64,000 nt of DNA, from contig CAVPBX010000004.1 in the NCBI GenBank assembly GCA_963702305.1, positions 1 through 64,000 of the forward strand. Reading direction: 5' to 3'. This document shows, in pieces, positions 25,287-34,206 of this stretch. Source of the DNA: PALSA-693 sp963702305. Its GTDB lineage: Bacteria > Actinomycetota > Acidimicrobiia > Acidimicrobiales > Palsa-688. The position numbers were made by a program, and so were the translations under genes. Under the pieces are notes generated by a model. It did not search any database and was not told the origin of the DNA. It saw only the letters and a program-made list of their open reading frames with translations. Numbering within the stretch: position 1 is the stretch's first letter; each line of letters begins with the position of its first letter.

Positions 25287-25487
25287 TCAGCTCGGAGTTT
25301 CGCCCTGGCCGCGGATCCCAAAGAGCAAAAGGGCGATGCCGGGCACGATGGTGGCCACGACGACAAGGGCGGAGACGTCCTTCAGGATCACGCCACCAAC
25401 AATCCCGGCCACCATGAGCAGCACACCGAGCAGCCCCGCGCCGCGGTAGACAACAGCGGGCTGCTTCGGGGTCCGGGGCGGATTCAC
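25287..25487 (-). CDS. Small two-helix membrane protein
   Basis: A 66-residue protein: a short basic N-terminus (NPPRTPKQP) and two hydrophobic helices (GLLGVLLMVAGIVGGVIL and SALVVVATIVPGIALLLFGI) joined by a short polar turn. The longer frame upstream is antisense to the oxidase gene and is rejected. The GTG start is 6 bp after CATAGT, a near-consensus leaderless -10. Function unknown. Confidence 0.6.
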   Translation of the reverse strand: MNPPRTPKQPAVVYRGAGLLGVLLMVAGIVGGVILKDVSALVVVATIVPGIALLLFGIRGQGETPS

Positions 25488-25622
25488 GGGTCCACTATGG
25501 CATTTTTCCCGTCGAGCCCGGCTGGCGACGGCGCGGGCCGCGCGGGCGGAGCCCATTGCCAGCCGACGGGCCGGAACGTAGTGTCTGGGTCGGGCAGCTG
25601 TTTGTTCTGAGGGAGGCACAAC

Positions 25623-27017
25623 ATGGTCAACATCACGGCAGATGCTGTCGGCGCGCTGCGCACCGCCGTCAGCGGTGTGGTCTCGCAGGCCGGCGAAGCC
25701 GGTTACGACGACGCGGTCGACATCTGGAACCGGGCGATCGACCGGCGGCCGGCGGTCGTGGCCAGTTGCACGAGCAGCCGCGACGTGGCCGCGGCGCTGG
25801 CGTTCGCCCAGCAGCAGGGGCTGGAAGTGTCGGTCCGCGGTGGCGGCCACAACTACGCCGGCTTCGCCCTCTGCGACGACGGTCTCATGATCGATCTGAC
25901 GCCGATGAAGGCCGTCAGCGTCGACGCTGAAGCCCAGCGGGCGAAATGCGGGGGCGGCACGACCTGGGGCGAGTTCGACGCCGCCACCCAGGCGCACGGC
26001 CTGGCCGTGCCCGGCGGCTTCATCAGTCGCACGGGAGTAGCCGGCCTGACCCTCGGCGGCGGCTTCGGTTGGCTCACTCGACTGGCCGGGCTGTCCTCGG
26101 ACAACCTGGTGGGCGCCGAGGTGGTCGTCGCCGACGGCCGGGTGCTGCACGCCTCCGAGACGGACAACCCGGATCTGCTGTGGGCCCTGCGGGGCGGGGG
26201 CGGCAACTTCGGGGTGGTCACCGAGTTCGAGTTCCAACTCCACCAAGTGGGGCCGATGCTGCAGTTGGGGCTGTTCTTGTTCAGCCCCGACCAAGGGGGC
26301 GAGATGTTCCGGTTCGCCCGCGACTATGTCGAGGATCTCCCGGATGATTGCGGGGTGTTCATGGCCGGGCTCAGCGCGCCCCCGGAGCCGTTCGTCCCCG
26401 CCGAGCTGCACCTGACGCCGGCCTTCGCGCTGGTGGTGGTCGGCTTCGGCGACCAGGGCGACCACGCCCGACTCATCCAACCGATCCAGCAATCCCTCAA
26501 GCCCCTGGTGGAGATGATCACGCCCATCCCCTACGTCGGTCTGCAACAGATGTTCGACCCATCCGCACCCTGGGGCATGCACAACTACGAGAAGGCCGTC
26601 TACCTCTCCGAGCTCACTGACGGCGCCATCGACACCATCCTCGAGCACCAGGCCAAGAAAGTGTCGCCGCTGTCGTTCGTCCCCATCTTTGCGCTGGGCG
26701 GCGCCTACCGGCGGGCGGACTCCGACGCCACCGCGTTCGGCGGCCGGCGGGATGTCGGCTACCTCGTCAACATCTCCGGGACGGCCATGTCGGCTGACGA
26801 CTACGACGCCGAGCGGGCCTGGTCACGGACCTACTGGTCGGCGCTGGTCGAGCACGCGGTCGGAGTCGGCGGCTACGTCAACTTCATGACCGAATACGAC
26901 GAGGACCGCATCCGCAGCTCGTACGGACCCAAGTACGAGCGGCTCCAACGGATCAAGGCCGACTATGACCCGAACAATGTGTTTCACCTGAACGCCAACA
27001 TCCCGCCGCTGTCGTAG
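25623..27017 (+). CDS. FAD-binding oxidoreductase (berberine-bridge-enzyme/6-hydroxynicotine-oxidase type)
   Basis: A 464-residue flavoprotein of the BBE-like family. The FAD domain opens with SCTSSRDVAAALAFAQQQGLEVSVRGGGHNYAG; the histidine of RGGGHN (about residue 79) is the covalent 8-alpha FAD anchor. The second site used in doubly tethered members, usually a cysteine, reads SRTGVAGLTLGGGFGWLTR, so only single tethering is expected. The C-terminus has the BBE motif DYDPNNVFHLNANIPP. It should oxidise an alcohol, sugar or amine with O2. GGGAGG precedes the ATG. No signal peptide. Confidence 0.92.
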   Translation: MVNITADAVGALRTAVSGVVSQAGEAGYDDAVDIWNRAIDRRPAVVASCTSSRDVAAALAFAQQQGLEVSVRGGGHNYAGFALCDDGLMIDLTPMKAVSVDAEAQRAKCGGGTTWGEFDAATQAHGLAVPGGFISRTGVAGLTLGGGFGWLTRLAGLSSDNLVGAEVVVADGRVLHASETDNPDLLWALRGGGGNFGVVTEFEFQLHQVGPMLQLGLFLFSPDQGGEMFRFARDYVEDLPDDCGVFMAGLSAPPEPFVPAELHLTPAFALVVVGFGDQGDHARLIQPIQQSLKPLVEMITPIPYVGLQQMFDPSAPWGMHNYEKAVYLSELTDGAIDTILEHQAKKVSPLSFVPIFALGGAYRRADSDATAFGGRRDVGYLVNISGTAMSADDYDAERAWSRTYWSALVEHAVGVGGYVNFMTEYDEDRIRSSYGPKYERLQRIKADYDPNNVFHLNANIPPLS

Positions 27018-27023
27018 CCGGAC

Positions 27024-27833
27024 CTACGCCGAGGGACAGCGAGCCAGGACCTCGGAATGGAGGACGGCGAAGAACCCGTCCGGCGCCTCCGCCCAGCGTT
27101 GCCACCCGGCCGCGATGCGGCCCAGCTCCTCTTGGTCCGCCAGGCCGTAGGCCAGGGCTTGCTCGGCGAGCCCTGAGCGCTCGACGCGCGTCGCCCAGGT
27201 CGCGCCCCACCAGGCTCGACTGTCGGGGTCGGCGAACGTCCACGTCGAGCTGCTGGCCACCGCGTCGACGAAGCCGGCGCGCTGCACCCAGCCCAACAGG
27301 TACCGGCCGGCGTCGGCCTGGCCGCCGTTCCGGGCCGTCACCTGGTGGTAGAGGGCCAACCACCGCTCGAGCTCGGCGTTATCGGGCGCCCACACGAAGG
27401 CGCCGTAGTCGGCATCACGCACGGCGAGTAGTCCACCTGGCTTGAGGACCCGGCGCAGCTCACCCAGGGCCGCCACCGGATCCCGGAGGTGTTGGAGCAC
27501 CTGGTGGGCGTGGACCACGTCATACGAGGCGTCGGCCACGTCGAGGTCGTAGACATCGCCCCACCTGAAGCTGACGTTCGGCACCCCCCGCTGCCGGCCC
27601 AACGCGTCGGCTTGGGCCACCACTTCGCGGACGGCGTCGATGCCGAGCACTCGACCCGGCGCCACCAGCCCCGCCAAGTCGAGGGTGATCGTCCCCGGGC
27701 CGCAGCCGACGTCGAGCACGTCAAGACCCGGCCGGAGATCGCCCAGGAGGTAGGCGGCCGAGTTCGCGGCCGTCCGGCGGGCGTGGCTGCTCAGCACGGA
27801 CTCGTGGTGTCCGTGGGTGTACGTCTCGCTCAC
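27024..27833 (-). CDS. Class I SAM-dependent methyltransferase
   Basis: A 269-residue methyltransferase with the classical SAM motif LDVLDVGCGPGTITLDLA (about 37-54), an acidic post-I residue (GIDAVREVV), VHAHQVLQHLRDPVAALGELRRVLKPGGLLAVRD and a variable C-terminal substrate cap. Similar to UbiE/COQ5-like small-molecule methylases. The GTG start overlaps the stop of the PAP2 gene (GTGA, 27830-27833), which indicates coupling and a shared role, possibly lipid or quinone head-group modification (inference). Confidence 0.88.
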   Translation of the reverse strand: MSETYTHGHHESVLSSHARRTAANSAAYLLGDLRPGLDVLDVGCGPGTITLDLAGLVAPGRVLGIDAVREVVAQADALGRQRGVPNVSFRWGDVYDLDVADASYDVVHAHQVLQHLRDPVAALGELRRVLKPGGLLAVRDADYGAFVWAPDNAELERWLALYHQVTARNGGQADAGRYLLGWVQRAGFVDAVASSSTWTFADPDSRAWWGATWATRVERSGLAEQALAYGLADQEELGRIAAGWQRWAEAPDGFFAVLHSEVLARCPSA

Positions 27834-28795
27834 CGGCGGGTCCGGTGCGGGCGGGTCCGGTGCGGGCGGGTCCGGCGTGAGAGCCGTTCGGCGGCGCCGA
27901 CATTGGCGCTGCCGAGCAGGGCGAGCAGCACCATGAGGAGGATGACCACCACCTCCACGGTCACGCTGACCCCGGTGGCGTAGGCGGTGCGACGGATGTG
28001 GGCGGACACGGGGAGGCCCCGGGCGTGCGCCCGTAGATAGCGGAGCACCTGGAACAGGCCCCAGCCGATCACCACGGCGTTGGCGGCACCGACCACCCCC
28101 AGAAACCCCTGGGCCAGCCGATGGCGGCCTGGGGCGGGCGGCCCGATCGGCCGGGTCCACGCCAGCACCGCGCCGACCGCGGTCACCGCGGCGAAGGCCA
28201 GAAAGGCGGCGCCGACCGCGTCGCTGGGCCGGTGCCAGCCGGCCGTTTCCACCTGGGCGGCCGTGATCCATCCGTAGGCGCCGGCCACCACCACCGCGAC
28301 CCCACGCCATTTCGGCGGGGTCACCAGCACCAGCGCCATGGCGGACGCCACCGCGGTGGCGGTGTGACCACTGGGGAAGGTGTTGGCGCCGGATCCGGCG
28401 GCGGTGAGCGCTGGCCGAGTGAAGACGTAGTACTTGAGGACGTCGGTGCCGACGACCGCGATGCCCGCCGCGAACGCCGCGCCCAGGCCCAGCAGCACCC
28501 GCCGGCGGAGCACCCCGATGGCCACCAGGACCAGCAGCACCGCGGCGAAGGAGTCGCCGGTGATGCGCCGGAGCTGCGCACTGCTGCTCGAGGTCACGCT
28601 GGGCACCTGGTCGCGGGCGCCCTCGAAGGCGGCGTTGTCAAAGCGTTGTCCGAGCGAGGTGCGCAGCATCACCAGATAGCAGAGGACGAGGCCCACCACG
28701 GCCACGGCGGACGCCACCGCCAAGCGGCGGGCCAGGACCGGACCGGTATCCGGGTCAACTTCAGGCGCGGGGCCGGCGTCGGCAAGGGCAGCCAT
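27830..28795 (-). CDS. PAP2-family membrane phosphatase
   Basis: A 321-residue protein with six to eight hydrophobic segments and the phosphatidic-acid-phosphatase motif set: KYYVFTRP (motif 1, Lys and Arg), FPSGHTATAVASA (motif 2) and GWHRPSDAVGAAF (motif 3, with catalytic His and Asp). It should dephosphorylate lipid or polyprenyl phosphates at the membrane face. The last 14 residues, RTRPHRTRPHRTRR, come from a 15-bp tandem repeat (about 27834-27880) and give a basic tail. Confidence 0.9.
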   Translation of the reverse strand: MAALADAGPAPEVDPDTGPVLARRLAVASAVAVVGLVLCYLVMLRTSLGQRFDNAAFEGARDQVPSVTSSSSAQLRRITGDSFAAVLLVLVAIGVLRRRVLLGLGAAFAAGIAVVGTDVLKYYVFTRPALTAAGSGANTFPSGHTATAVASAMALVLVTPPKWRGVAVVVAGAYGWITAAQVETAGWHRPSDAVGAAFLAFAAVTAVGAVLAWTRPIGPPAPGRHRLAQGFLGVVGAANAVVIGWGLFQVLRYLRAHARGLPVSAHIRRTAYATGVSVTVEVVVILLMVLLALLGSANVGAAERLSRRTRPHRTRPHRTRR

Positions 28796-28817
28796 CGCCT
28801 CCGACGGTACTCAGCGT

Positions 28818-29475
28818 TTAGCGGTGGCTCAGCACCCGGCCGAGTTGCTTGGGCGTCATCGGGGGCCGAAGGGGTGATTGGCGGCCGGACCGGAGGGCGT
28901 CGAGGGCAAGGTCCAGAAAGCGATGCGAGGTGCCCGGGGCCTCGGTGTCGCACAGGTCGGCCAGGGTCCGGACCGACATCAACGTCACCACCAGGTCGGT
29001 GGGCACGATGTCGTCACGGACAGTGCCGGCCTGCTGGCTGGCGGCCAGGATCTGCCCGATCAAGGGCAGCGAGCGCGGCGAGGGCGGTGTCGGCCCGCGG
29101 CTCGCTCCACGGCCGCCTCGACGTGGCGGCCCGCCAGCAGCTGGGGGTGGCCACGCAGCGCCGGACGAACTCGAAGACCGCCTCGCCCGCGTCCACCTCC
29201 GCCAGCACCTCGACGGCGATCTGGTGGGTGCGTTCGGTGGCGGCGTCCACCACCGCCGCGAACAGGTCGGCCTTGTTGGGGAACCGCCGGTACAGGGTCC
29301 CGATGCCGACTTCGGCCCGGGAGGCGATCTGCTCCATCGACGCTTCGTACCCGTGCTCGGCGAAGACTTCCCGGGCCGCCACCACGATGCGGGCCAGGTT
29401 GAGCTCGGCGTCGCGGCGCAGCGGCCGGTCCTCGGCCGGCGAGGGTGGCCGGGCCTTCACGCTCGCCGGGGCCAT
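28818..29475 (-). pseudogene. TetR-family regulator gene, frameshifted
   Basis: The N-terminal DNA-binding part is intact: ARIVVAAREVFAEHGYEASMEQIASRAEVGIGTLYRRFPNKADLF (about 29-73). After VRRCVAT the reading moves through at least two frames: HPQLLAGRHVEAAVER, then RADTALAALAAL, then LPLIGQILAASQQAGTVRDDIVPTD to the end at 28818. The intact product would be about 215 residues. The ATG at 29475 starts 1 bp after the MFS pump stop, so this was the pump's own regulator. Real decay would leave the pump unregulated; indels in the assembly near 29.05-29.15 kb are the alternative. Confidence 0.7.
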
Positions 29476-29476
29476 C

Positions 29477-30937
29477 TCAGTCCTCCGCCCCACGGGCGAT
29501 GGCTCCCACCACGACCTCGGCCTCGGCGGTCAGCGCCGGATGCGAGTAGCGGCGCGCCATCACGGCGCGATGCCGGGTCGGAATCATGAGGGCGGCCATG
29601 GACGCGACCACCATAGCGGCGCCGCACACGCCGAACGCCAGCACGTAGCCGTGCTCCCGGGGGTAGCCGTTGACCAGCGAGCCGCTCACGATGAGGCTGG
29701 TCGCGACCGAAGCACCGAGGGCGGAGCCGATGCTGCGGATGTTGGTGTTCATGCCCGTGGCCACGCCCGTCTGGCTGGCCGGGACGGCCTCGATGACCAG
29801 GTTCGACATGGAGGCGTACCCGAAGGCCACGCCGATGCCCAGAAGCCCGGCGGCCACGTAGATATTCCAGGATTGGCTGTGGGCCAGGGTCAGCAGCCCG
29901 TAGCCCGAGGCCGCGATCAGGGCGCCCATGATCAGGATCGGCTTGGAGCCGATCGCCGCGCTGAGGCGCCCGGTCAGGGGTGCCACCACCAGCATGGCCA
30001 CCGCGAAGGGCAACAGGTACACCCCGGACTGGGTGACCGAGGCGCCGAAGCCGTAGCCCACGTCCGCGGGCGTCTGGGCGAACTGCGGGACGGTGAGAAA
30101 CATGGCGAACATTCCCGATCCGAACAGCAGGGCGGCCAGATTGGTGCTCCACACTGCGGGAATCCGCATCATCTTCATGTCGACCATCGGCGACGTCGAC
30201 CGGGACTCGGACCGGATCCAGAGCAGGACCAGGACGGCGGTGGCGCCGAACAGACCCAGCACCGAACCGCTCTTCCAGCCCCACGTGGGACCGTAGGACA
30301 CCGCGAGCAGCCCGGTGACCAGCCAGGCCGACATCAGCCCGGCGCCGATCCAGTTGACGCGCCCTGGCGAGCGGACCGGGGACTCGGGCACGAACTTGAA
30401 GGTGGCCACGGTGGCAGCCAGCGACAGGACCAGGGGGATCCAGAACAGCCAGTGGTACGACAGGGTGTCGATGATCGGCCCGGCGAGCACGATGCCCGCG
30501 CCCACCCCGACCCCGAGGATGGCCGACAGCACCCCGATAGCCCCGGCCACCTTCTGGGGGGGGAACTCGTCGCGGATGATCCCGAAGGCCAGGGGAAAGA
30601 TCGCCCCACCCGCGCCCTGCACGATTCGACCGGCCAGTACCAGCGGGAAGGTGGTGGCCAAGGCGCTGATGAGGGTGCCGGCCGAGAGGGCGAGCAGCAC
30701 GATGACGATCATCTTTTCCTTGCCGATCATGTCGCCGAACCGACCGAGGATCGGGGTGGCGATCGCCGCACTCAGCAGGTAGCCGGTCAGGAGCCAGGTG
30801 GCACCGTTGGCGGTGGTGTGCAGCGTGCGCTCGAGCAGCGGGATGGCGGGAATGATGAGCGACTGGAGGAGGCTGAAGGCCAGCGCGGCCGTGGCCAGCA
30901 CGGCAAACGTGGCGCCATAGTGAATGCGCTTCTCCAT
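29477..30937 (-). CDS. MFS drug transporter (14-helix DHA2 type)
   Basis: A 486-residue major-facilitator protein with about 14 transmembrane helices. Motif A is GRFGDMIGKEKM after helix 2, motif C is AILGVGVGAGIVLAGPI in helix 5, and TGVATGMNTNIRSIGSALGASVATSLI lies in the late helices. These are typical of proton-coupled drug export pumps of the EmrB/QacA group. GAGGAGAGC precedes the ATG at 30937, which excludes the longer frame from 31063. The TetR gene follows directly, and a perfect GTTCCGGAAC palindrome lies in the leader. Confidence 0.93.
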   Translation of the reverse strand: MEKRIHYGATFAVLATAALAFSLLQSLIIPAIPLLERTLHTTANGATWLLTGYLLSAAIATPILGRFGDMIGKEKMIVIVLLALSAGTLISALATTFPLVLAGRIVQGAGGAIFPLAFGIIRDEFPPQKVAGAIGVLSAILGVGVGAGIVLAGPIIDTLSYHWLFWIPLVLSLAATVATFKFVPESPVRSPGRVNWIGAGLMSAWLVTGLLAVSYGPTWGWKSGSVLGLFGATAVLVLLWIRSESRSTSPMVDMKMMRIPAVWSTNLAALLFGSGMFAMFLTVPQFAQTPADVGYGFGASVTQSGVYLLPFAVAMLVVAPLTGRLSAAIGSKPILIMGALIAASGYGLLTLAHSQSWNIYVAAGLLGIGVAFGYASMSNLVIEAVPASQTGVATGMNTNIRSIGSALGASVATSLIVSGSLVNGYPREHGYVLAFGVCGAAMVVASMAALMIPTRHRAVMARRYSHPALTAEAEVVVGAIARGAED

Positions 30938-30955
30938 GCTCTCCTCGCCTCTGCC

Positions 30956-30965
30956 GTTCCGGAAC
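30956..30965. promoter_or_regulatory. Palindrome in the MFS pump leader, probable TetR operator
   Basis: GTTCCGGAAC is a perfect 10-bp palindrome 19 bp upstream of the pump start. TCCGGAAC recurs at 30999-31006. On the minus strand TAGAGT could serve as the -10 just upstream of the palindrome. Confidence 0.45.
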
Positions 30966-31140
30966 CAGTGCTTCCGCTTTCGCGACTCTACCACCCATCC
31001 GGAACGTTTGATTCCACATCCGCCGAGGGCCGCGGGGCCGTGCCAGCCGAACTTGGCGGGCATCCGGGCAATCTCTCGAGCCGTCCGGGACGTAGTGCTG
31101 GGGGACGGTGCCGAGGGGTCCGTCGCGAGAGGAGCTGCTC

Positions 31141-32283
31141 ATGAAACGCGCCCTGATGTCGACCATCGCCACCGCCACCCTGGTCGCCGCGGCCGCGGCC
31201 AGTCCCGTCGGCGCCCAACTGGCCGGCGCCACCAGAAGCGGAGCTCCGACGGCAGAAAACGAGTTTCACCAGACCAACCTGGTGTCGAACCGCAGCGACC
31301 AGGGCGCCCAGTTCCAGGACAAGAACCTTCTGAACCCGTGGGGCCTGGCGCTGAGCCCGACCAGCCCGCTCTGGGTGTCGGACAACAACGCCGGAGTGGC
31401 GACCTTGTACAACATCAACGTCGGGGGTACGACCGTGGCCAAAGTGCCCCTGACGGTGGCCGTCCCCGGAGGCCGGGCCGCTACCAGCGACGGATCCAGC
31501 CCGACCGGTCAGGTGTTCAATCCCACCCCGGGCTTCGTGGTTACTTCGCCGACTGGCAGTGGACCCGCCCCGTTTATCTTCGCGTCCGAGTCGGGTCAGA
31601 TCACGGCCTGGAACCCGGTCGCCGACCCCATCACGGCGGGCATGTCGACCGGACAGGTGGAGTTCAGCTCACCCACGGCGGTGTACAAGGGACTGACCCT
31701 GGCGACCGGAGGCGAGGGGACGTTCCTGTATGCCAGCAACTTCCATGACGGACGCGTCGACGTGTTCAACAACCAGTTCCAGCCGATGCAGCTGGCCGGT
31801 GACTTCAGCGACCCGTCGCTGCCGGATGGCTATGCCCCGTTCGGCATCCAGGCGCTCCACGACCTGATCTACGTCAGCTACGCCAAGCAGAACTCCCTGC
31901 AGCACGACGACGTGGCCGGACCCGGACATGGGTTCGTCGACGTCTACACCCTGGACGGCTTCCTGGTGAAGCGGCTCGACTCCCGCGGGACCCTGAACTC
32001 GCCTTGGGCCATGGCCATCGCGCCGGCCGGTTTCGGACCGTTCGCGGGCATGCTGCTGGTGGGCAACTTCGGGGATGGTCGGATCAACGTCTTCGATCCG
32101 TTCTCCTCGCACCGATTCCTGGGTCAGCTGGCTGACGAGCACCACCGGGCCATCACCATCGACGACCTGTGGGGACTGCACGTCGGCACCGCCTCGACCG
32201 GAGGCACCCACACCCTGCTCTTCAGTGCCGGCATCAACGACGAGCACGACGGACTCCTCGGGTCCATCAACAGCGCCCCCTAA
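31141..32283 (+). CDS. Secreted TIGR03118-family protein (beta-propeller-like)
   Basis: A 380-residue protein with a cleavable signal peptide (MKRALMSTIATATLVAAAAASPVGAQ). The mature part opens with the family pattern QTNLVSNRSDQGAQFQDKNLLNPWGLALSPTSPLWVSDNNAG. Recurrent blades follow: FASESGQITAWNP, YASNFHDGRVDVFN, GNFGDGRINVFDP. These resemble a six-bladed propeller. No catalytic role is known for TIGR03118. AGGAG lies before the ATG. Divergent from the MFS pump, and terminated by a strong hairpin. Confidence 0.85.
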   Translation: MKRALMSTIATATLVAAAAASPVGAQLAGATRSGAPTAENEFHQTNLVSNRSDQGAQFQDKNLLNPWGLALSPTSPLWVSDNNAGVATLYNINVGGTTVAKVPLTVAVPGGRAATSDGSSPTGQVFNPTPGFVVTSPTGSGPAPFIFASESGQITAWNPVADPITAGMSTGQVEFSSPTAVYKGLTLATGGEGTFLYASNFHDGRVDVFNNQFQPMQLAGDFSDPSLPDGYAPFGIQALHDLIYVSYAKQNSLQHDDVAGPGHGFVDVYTLDGFLVKRLDSRGTLNSPWAMAIAPAGFGPFAGMLLVGNFGDGRINVFDPFSSHRFLGQLADEHHRAITIDDLWGLHVGTASTGGTHTLLFSAGINDEHDGLLGSINSAP

Positions 32284-32309
32284 GCGCGGCTGCACCGCCG
32301 GCAGCCACA

Positions 32310-32342
32310 GGGGCTGGGATCGCCGACCGCGATCCCAGCCCC
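32310..32342. terminator. Bidirectional hairpin terminator
   Basis: GGGGCTGGGATCGC (32310-32323) and GCGATCCCAGCCCC (32329-32342) form a perfect 14-bp stem with a 5-nt loop between convergent genes ending at 32283 and 32366. No long T-run is present, as usual for actinobacteria. Confidence 0.8.
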
Positions 32343-32365
32343 GCGCCACCCCCTCGAGGTAGGTG

Positions 32366-32938
32366 TTACCCCGCCAACATGGATTCGAGCGCGGCCCGCA
32401 ACGCCAGATACTGCTCCTGGTCCACCCCGCCCTGGGCGTGCATCGTCTCGAGCCCCTCCAACGCAGTGTGAACCTGGGCCGGCGTCCACCGGTGCGAGAG
32501 GTCGACCCCGCCGGACAGCCGGGTCACCAGTTGGTTGATGCGTTCGTACGCCTGGGTGACCTGAATGGCGCTGACCGTGCCGAGGCCCGGAATGGGGATG
32601 GCGCCGGCGGCCGCTGGGCCGACCCCTGAGTTCGCATACGGCTTCTCGGCCCCGACCAGCGGGGTGATGTTGAACACGAATGGGGCTTCACCTGGCCGGG
32701 CGGCCACGGTCTGGGGGGCGGCCAACGGCGGCGGGGGCGGCGGGTGTGACGGCGACCCGAATGGCGGTGTGGACACCAGCGGCGGAGGGGGCGCGGTCTG
32801 CCCGCCGGCAGGGCCGGGGCTCGGGCTGCCGAGGAAGGCGTTCAGGACCCGGAGACTCTCCTCCCGGCCCGGCGGGCCGGCGTAGCCCGACCCGGCGGCG
32901 TCGTCTGGCGCGCTGCGGCTCTTCTTCCGTCCCAACAT
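32366..32938 (-). CDS. Hypothetical proline-rich protein with SHOCT-like C-terminus
   Basis: A 190-residue protein. The basic N-terminus (MLGRKKSRSAPDD) is followed by a proline-rich middle (about 45-85, with runs of four and six prolines), a segment around FVFNITPLVG and GAIPIPGLGTVSAIQVTQAYERINQL, and a C-terminal short helical pair, LEGLETMHAQGGVDQEQYLALRAALESML. The last part resembles the SHOCT oligomerisation module. No function known. Confidence 0.65.
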   Translation of the reverse strand: MLGRKKSRSAPDDAAGSGYAGPPGREESLRVLNAFLGSPSPGPAGGQTAPPPPLVSTPPFGSPSHPPPPPPLAAPQTVAARPGEAPFVFNITPLVGAEKPYANSGVGPAAAGAIPIPGLGTVSAIQVTQAYERINQLVTRLSGGVDLSHRWTPAQVHTALEGLETMHAQGGVDQEQYLALRAALESMLAG

Positions 32939-33022
32939 CGGGCTCTCCCTTCCCGGCGTTTCCCGCCGATCCTAAGGTCGAGCGCCCGTCGCCCGGGCAG
33001 GGATTGCCCGATCGGCCGAGAC

Positions 33023-33835
33023 CTACCGCTCGACCCCGCCGCGACGCCCCCGGCGCCATCCCATCGCCTCCAAGTGGGCGGCCACCCGGCGATAACGACC
33101 CACCGGTATCAGGTGCACCCCGTCAAACGCACCGCTCTCCTCGATGGCGGTCATCAGCTCGCCCGCCCGGTGGATCCCGGCGTCCCGATCGGCCTCCAGG
33201 GCGAGGAGCAGGTCGTCCGGTATCTCGATCTGGCTGGTGGCCTCGGCGACGGTCTTCGCCATCGCCGGCCCGGCGACGACCAGCACACCGGCGAACACCT
33301 TCCCGGCGAACTCCGTCTGGTCCCGCCATCGCAACAACCCGCCCACGTCGAAGCCCGCCTGCACGAACAGGAAGTCAGCCTCCTGCTTCCACGCCGGCAA
33401 CGACCCCAGCCTGCTGGTCACCCCCACCCGGAACCCCCCGTGACCGGCGAAGGTGGTCGACGAACCGAACGTCCTGACCTCCTCGAGCATGGCTCGCACG
33501 TTGAGGTCGTTGGACCGCCCGCCGGACTCAGGCTCGTCGCCGAAGACGCATAGGAGTTCGTCCACCCCGTAGGCCGCGGCGGTAAGGAGGTCGCGGCGGA
33601 ATCCCAGCCGGTTGCGGTCCCGGCTGTTGCAGCAGGCGATGGCCCTCACCCCCATGCTGGCCACCTCGTGGGCGACCGCCAGGCTGGACACCGTGGCCCG
33701 GCCCAAGTGGTTGTCCGGGATCAGGAAGGCGTCGGTCACCGGCGCCAGCACCCCTACCTGGTGGCGCACCGACGTCAGGTCGGGCCGGGTGGCCGGCTCG
33801 ATCTCGGAAACCACCTCGAAGGCAGATGGCGGCAT
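33023..33835 (-). CDS. Methylenetetrahydrofolate reductase-like (MetF-type) protein
   Basis: A 270-residue TIM-barrel protein resembling MetF: SEIEPATRPDL at the N-terminus, VTDAFLIPDNHLGRATVSS, ACCNSRDRNRLGFRRDLLTAAAYGVDELLCVFGDEP (the folate/FAD-side pattern RDRN...GD) and ADFLFVQAGFDV. It probably handles a one-carbon folate or tetrahydromethanopterin-like substrate; flavin binding is inferred. The ATG at 33835 lies 5 bp behind TACTGT and replaces the longer frame from 33913. Divergent from the toxin cassette. Confidence 0.75.
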   Translation of the reverse strand: MPPSAFEVVSEIEPATRPDLTSVRHQVGVLAPVTDAFLIPDNHLGRATVSSLAVAHEVASMGVRAIACCNSRDRNRLGFRRDLLTAAAYGVDELLCVFGDEPESGGRSNDLNVRAMLEEVRTFGSSTTFAGHGGFRVGVTSRLGSLPAWKQEADFLFVQAGFDVGGLLRWRDQTEFAGKVFAGVLVVAGPAMAKTVAEATSQIEIPDDLLLALEADRDAGIHRAGELMTAIEESGAFDGVHLIPVGRYRRVAAHLEAMGWRRGRRGGVER

Positions 33836-33840
33836 GCCCA

Positions 33841-33846
33841 ACAGTA
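33841..33846 (-). promoter_or_regulatory. -10 box of leaderless promoter for the MetF-like gene
   Basis: TACTGT on the minus strand, 5 bp before the ATG at 33835. Confidence 0.4.
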
Positions 33847-33924
33847 CCGACGGCCGCTTGCATCTCCCTGGCTCAAGTGCGAAAGTTAATGAAAAGATAT
33901 GAAACTTGTGCAATGGAGGTCCCA

Positions 33925-34206
33925 GTGACGGCGAGCCCGATTGCGGTCAACATCGATGGCGTCTCGGCGGCGGGCGCCCTAGTGCTCACGGAATCGCAGG
34001 TGGTCACCCGCCTGGCCGAGTCGGCTGCGGTGACGACGTCCTCGGGCTGCGCCGGCGTGGATAGCGCCCTCGCCGAGTTTGTCGGCGCCTGGGCGGCGCA
34101 ACTGGCTGGGCTCGGCGCGTTGAGCACGGCGCTCGGGGTGGCACTCGCCGGCGCCGCGGACAGCTACGCCGCCACCGAACGAGCGATCGCCACTGGCTAC
34201 GGATGA
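33925..34206 (+). CDS. Small EspC/WXG-like type VII secretion protein
   Basis: A 93-residue helical protein. It has the two-helix layout of small ESX/T7SS partner proteins of the EspC-like group: N-terminal VNIDGVSAAGALVLTESQVVTRLAESA, then a loop around a cysteine, then ALAEFVGAWAAQLAGLGALSTALGVALAGAADSYAATERAIATGYG. The pattern of an alanine-rich second helix ending in Tyr-x-x-x-Glu is common to these. GGAGG stands 5 bp before the GTG at 33925; an in-frame ATG lies at 33913. Its stop overlaps the toxin start (ATGA, 34203-34206). Likely a secretion partner or chaperone for the next protein (inference). Confidence 0.7.
   Translation: MTASPIAVNIDGVSAAGALVLTESQVVTRLAESAAVTTSSGCAGVDSALAEFVGAWAAQLAGLGALSTALGVALAGAADSYAATERAIATGYG

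Noticed and set aside
28121..31144. A 1007-residue open frame on the plus strand
   Set aside because: It runs antisense to the PAP2, TetR and MFS genes and has a low-complexity Gly/Arg/His/Gln composition typical of the shadow of GC-rich coding DNA; no domains.
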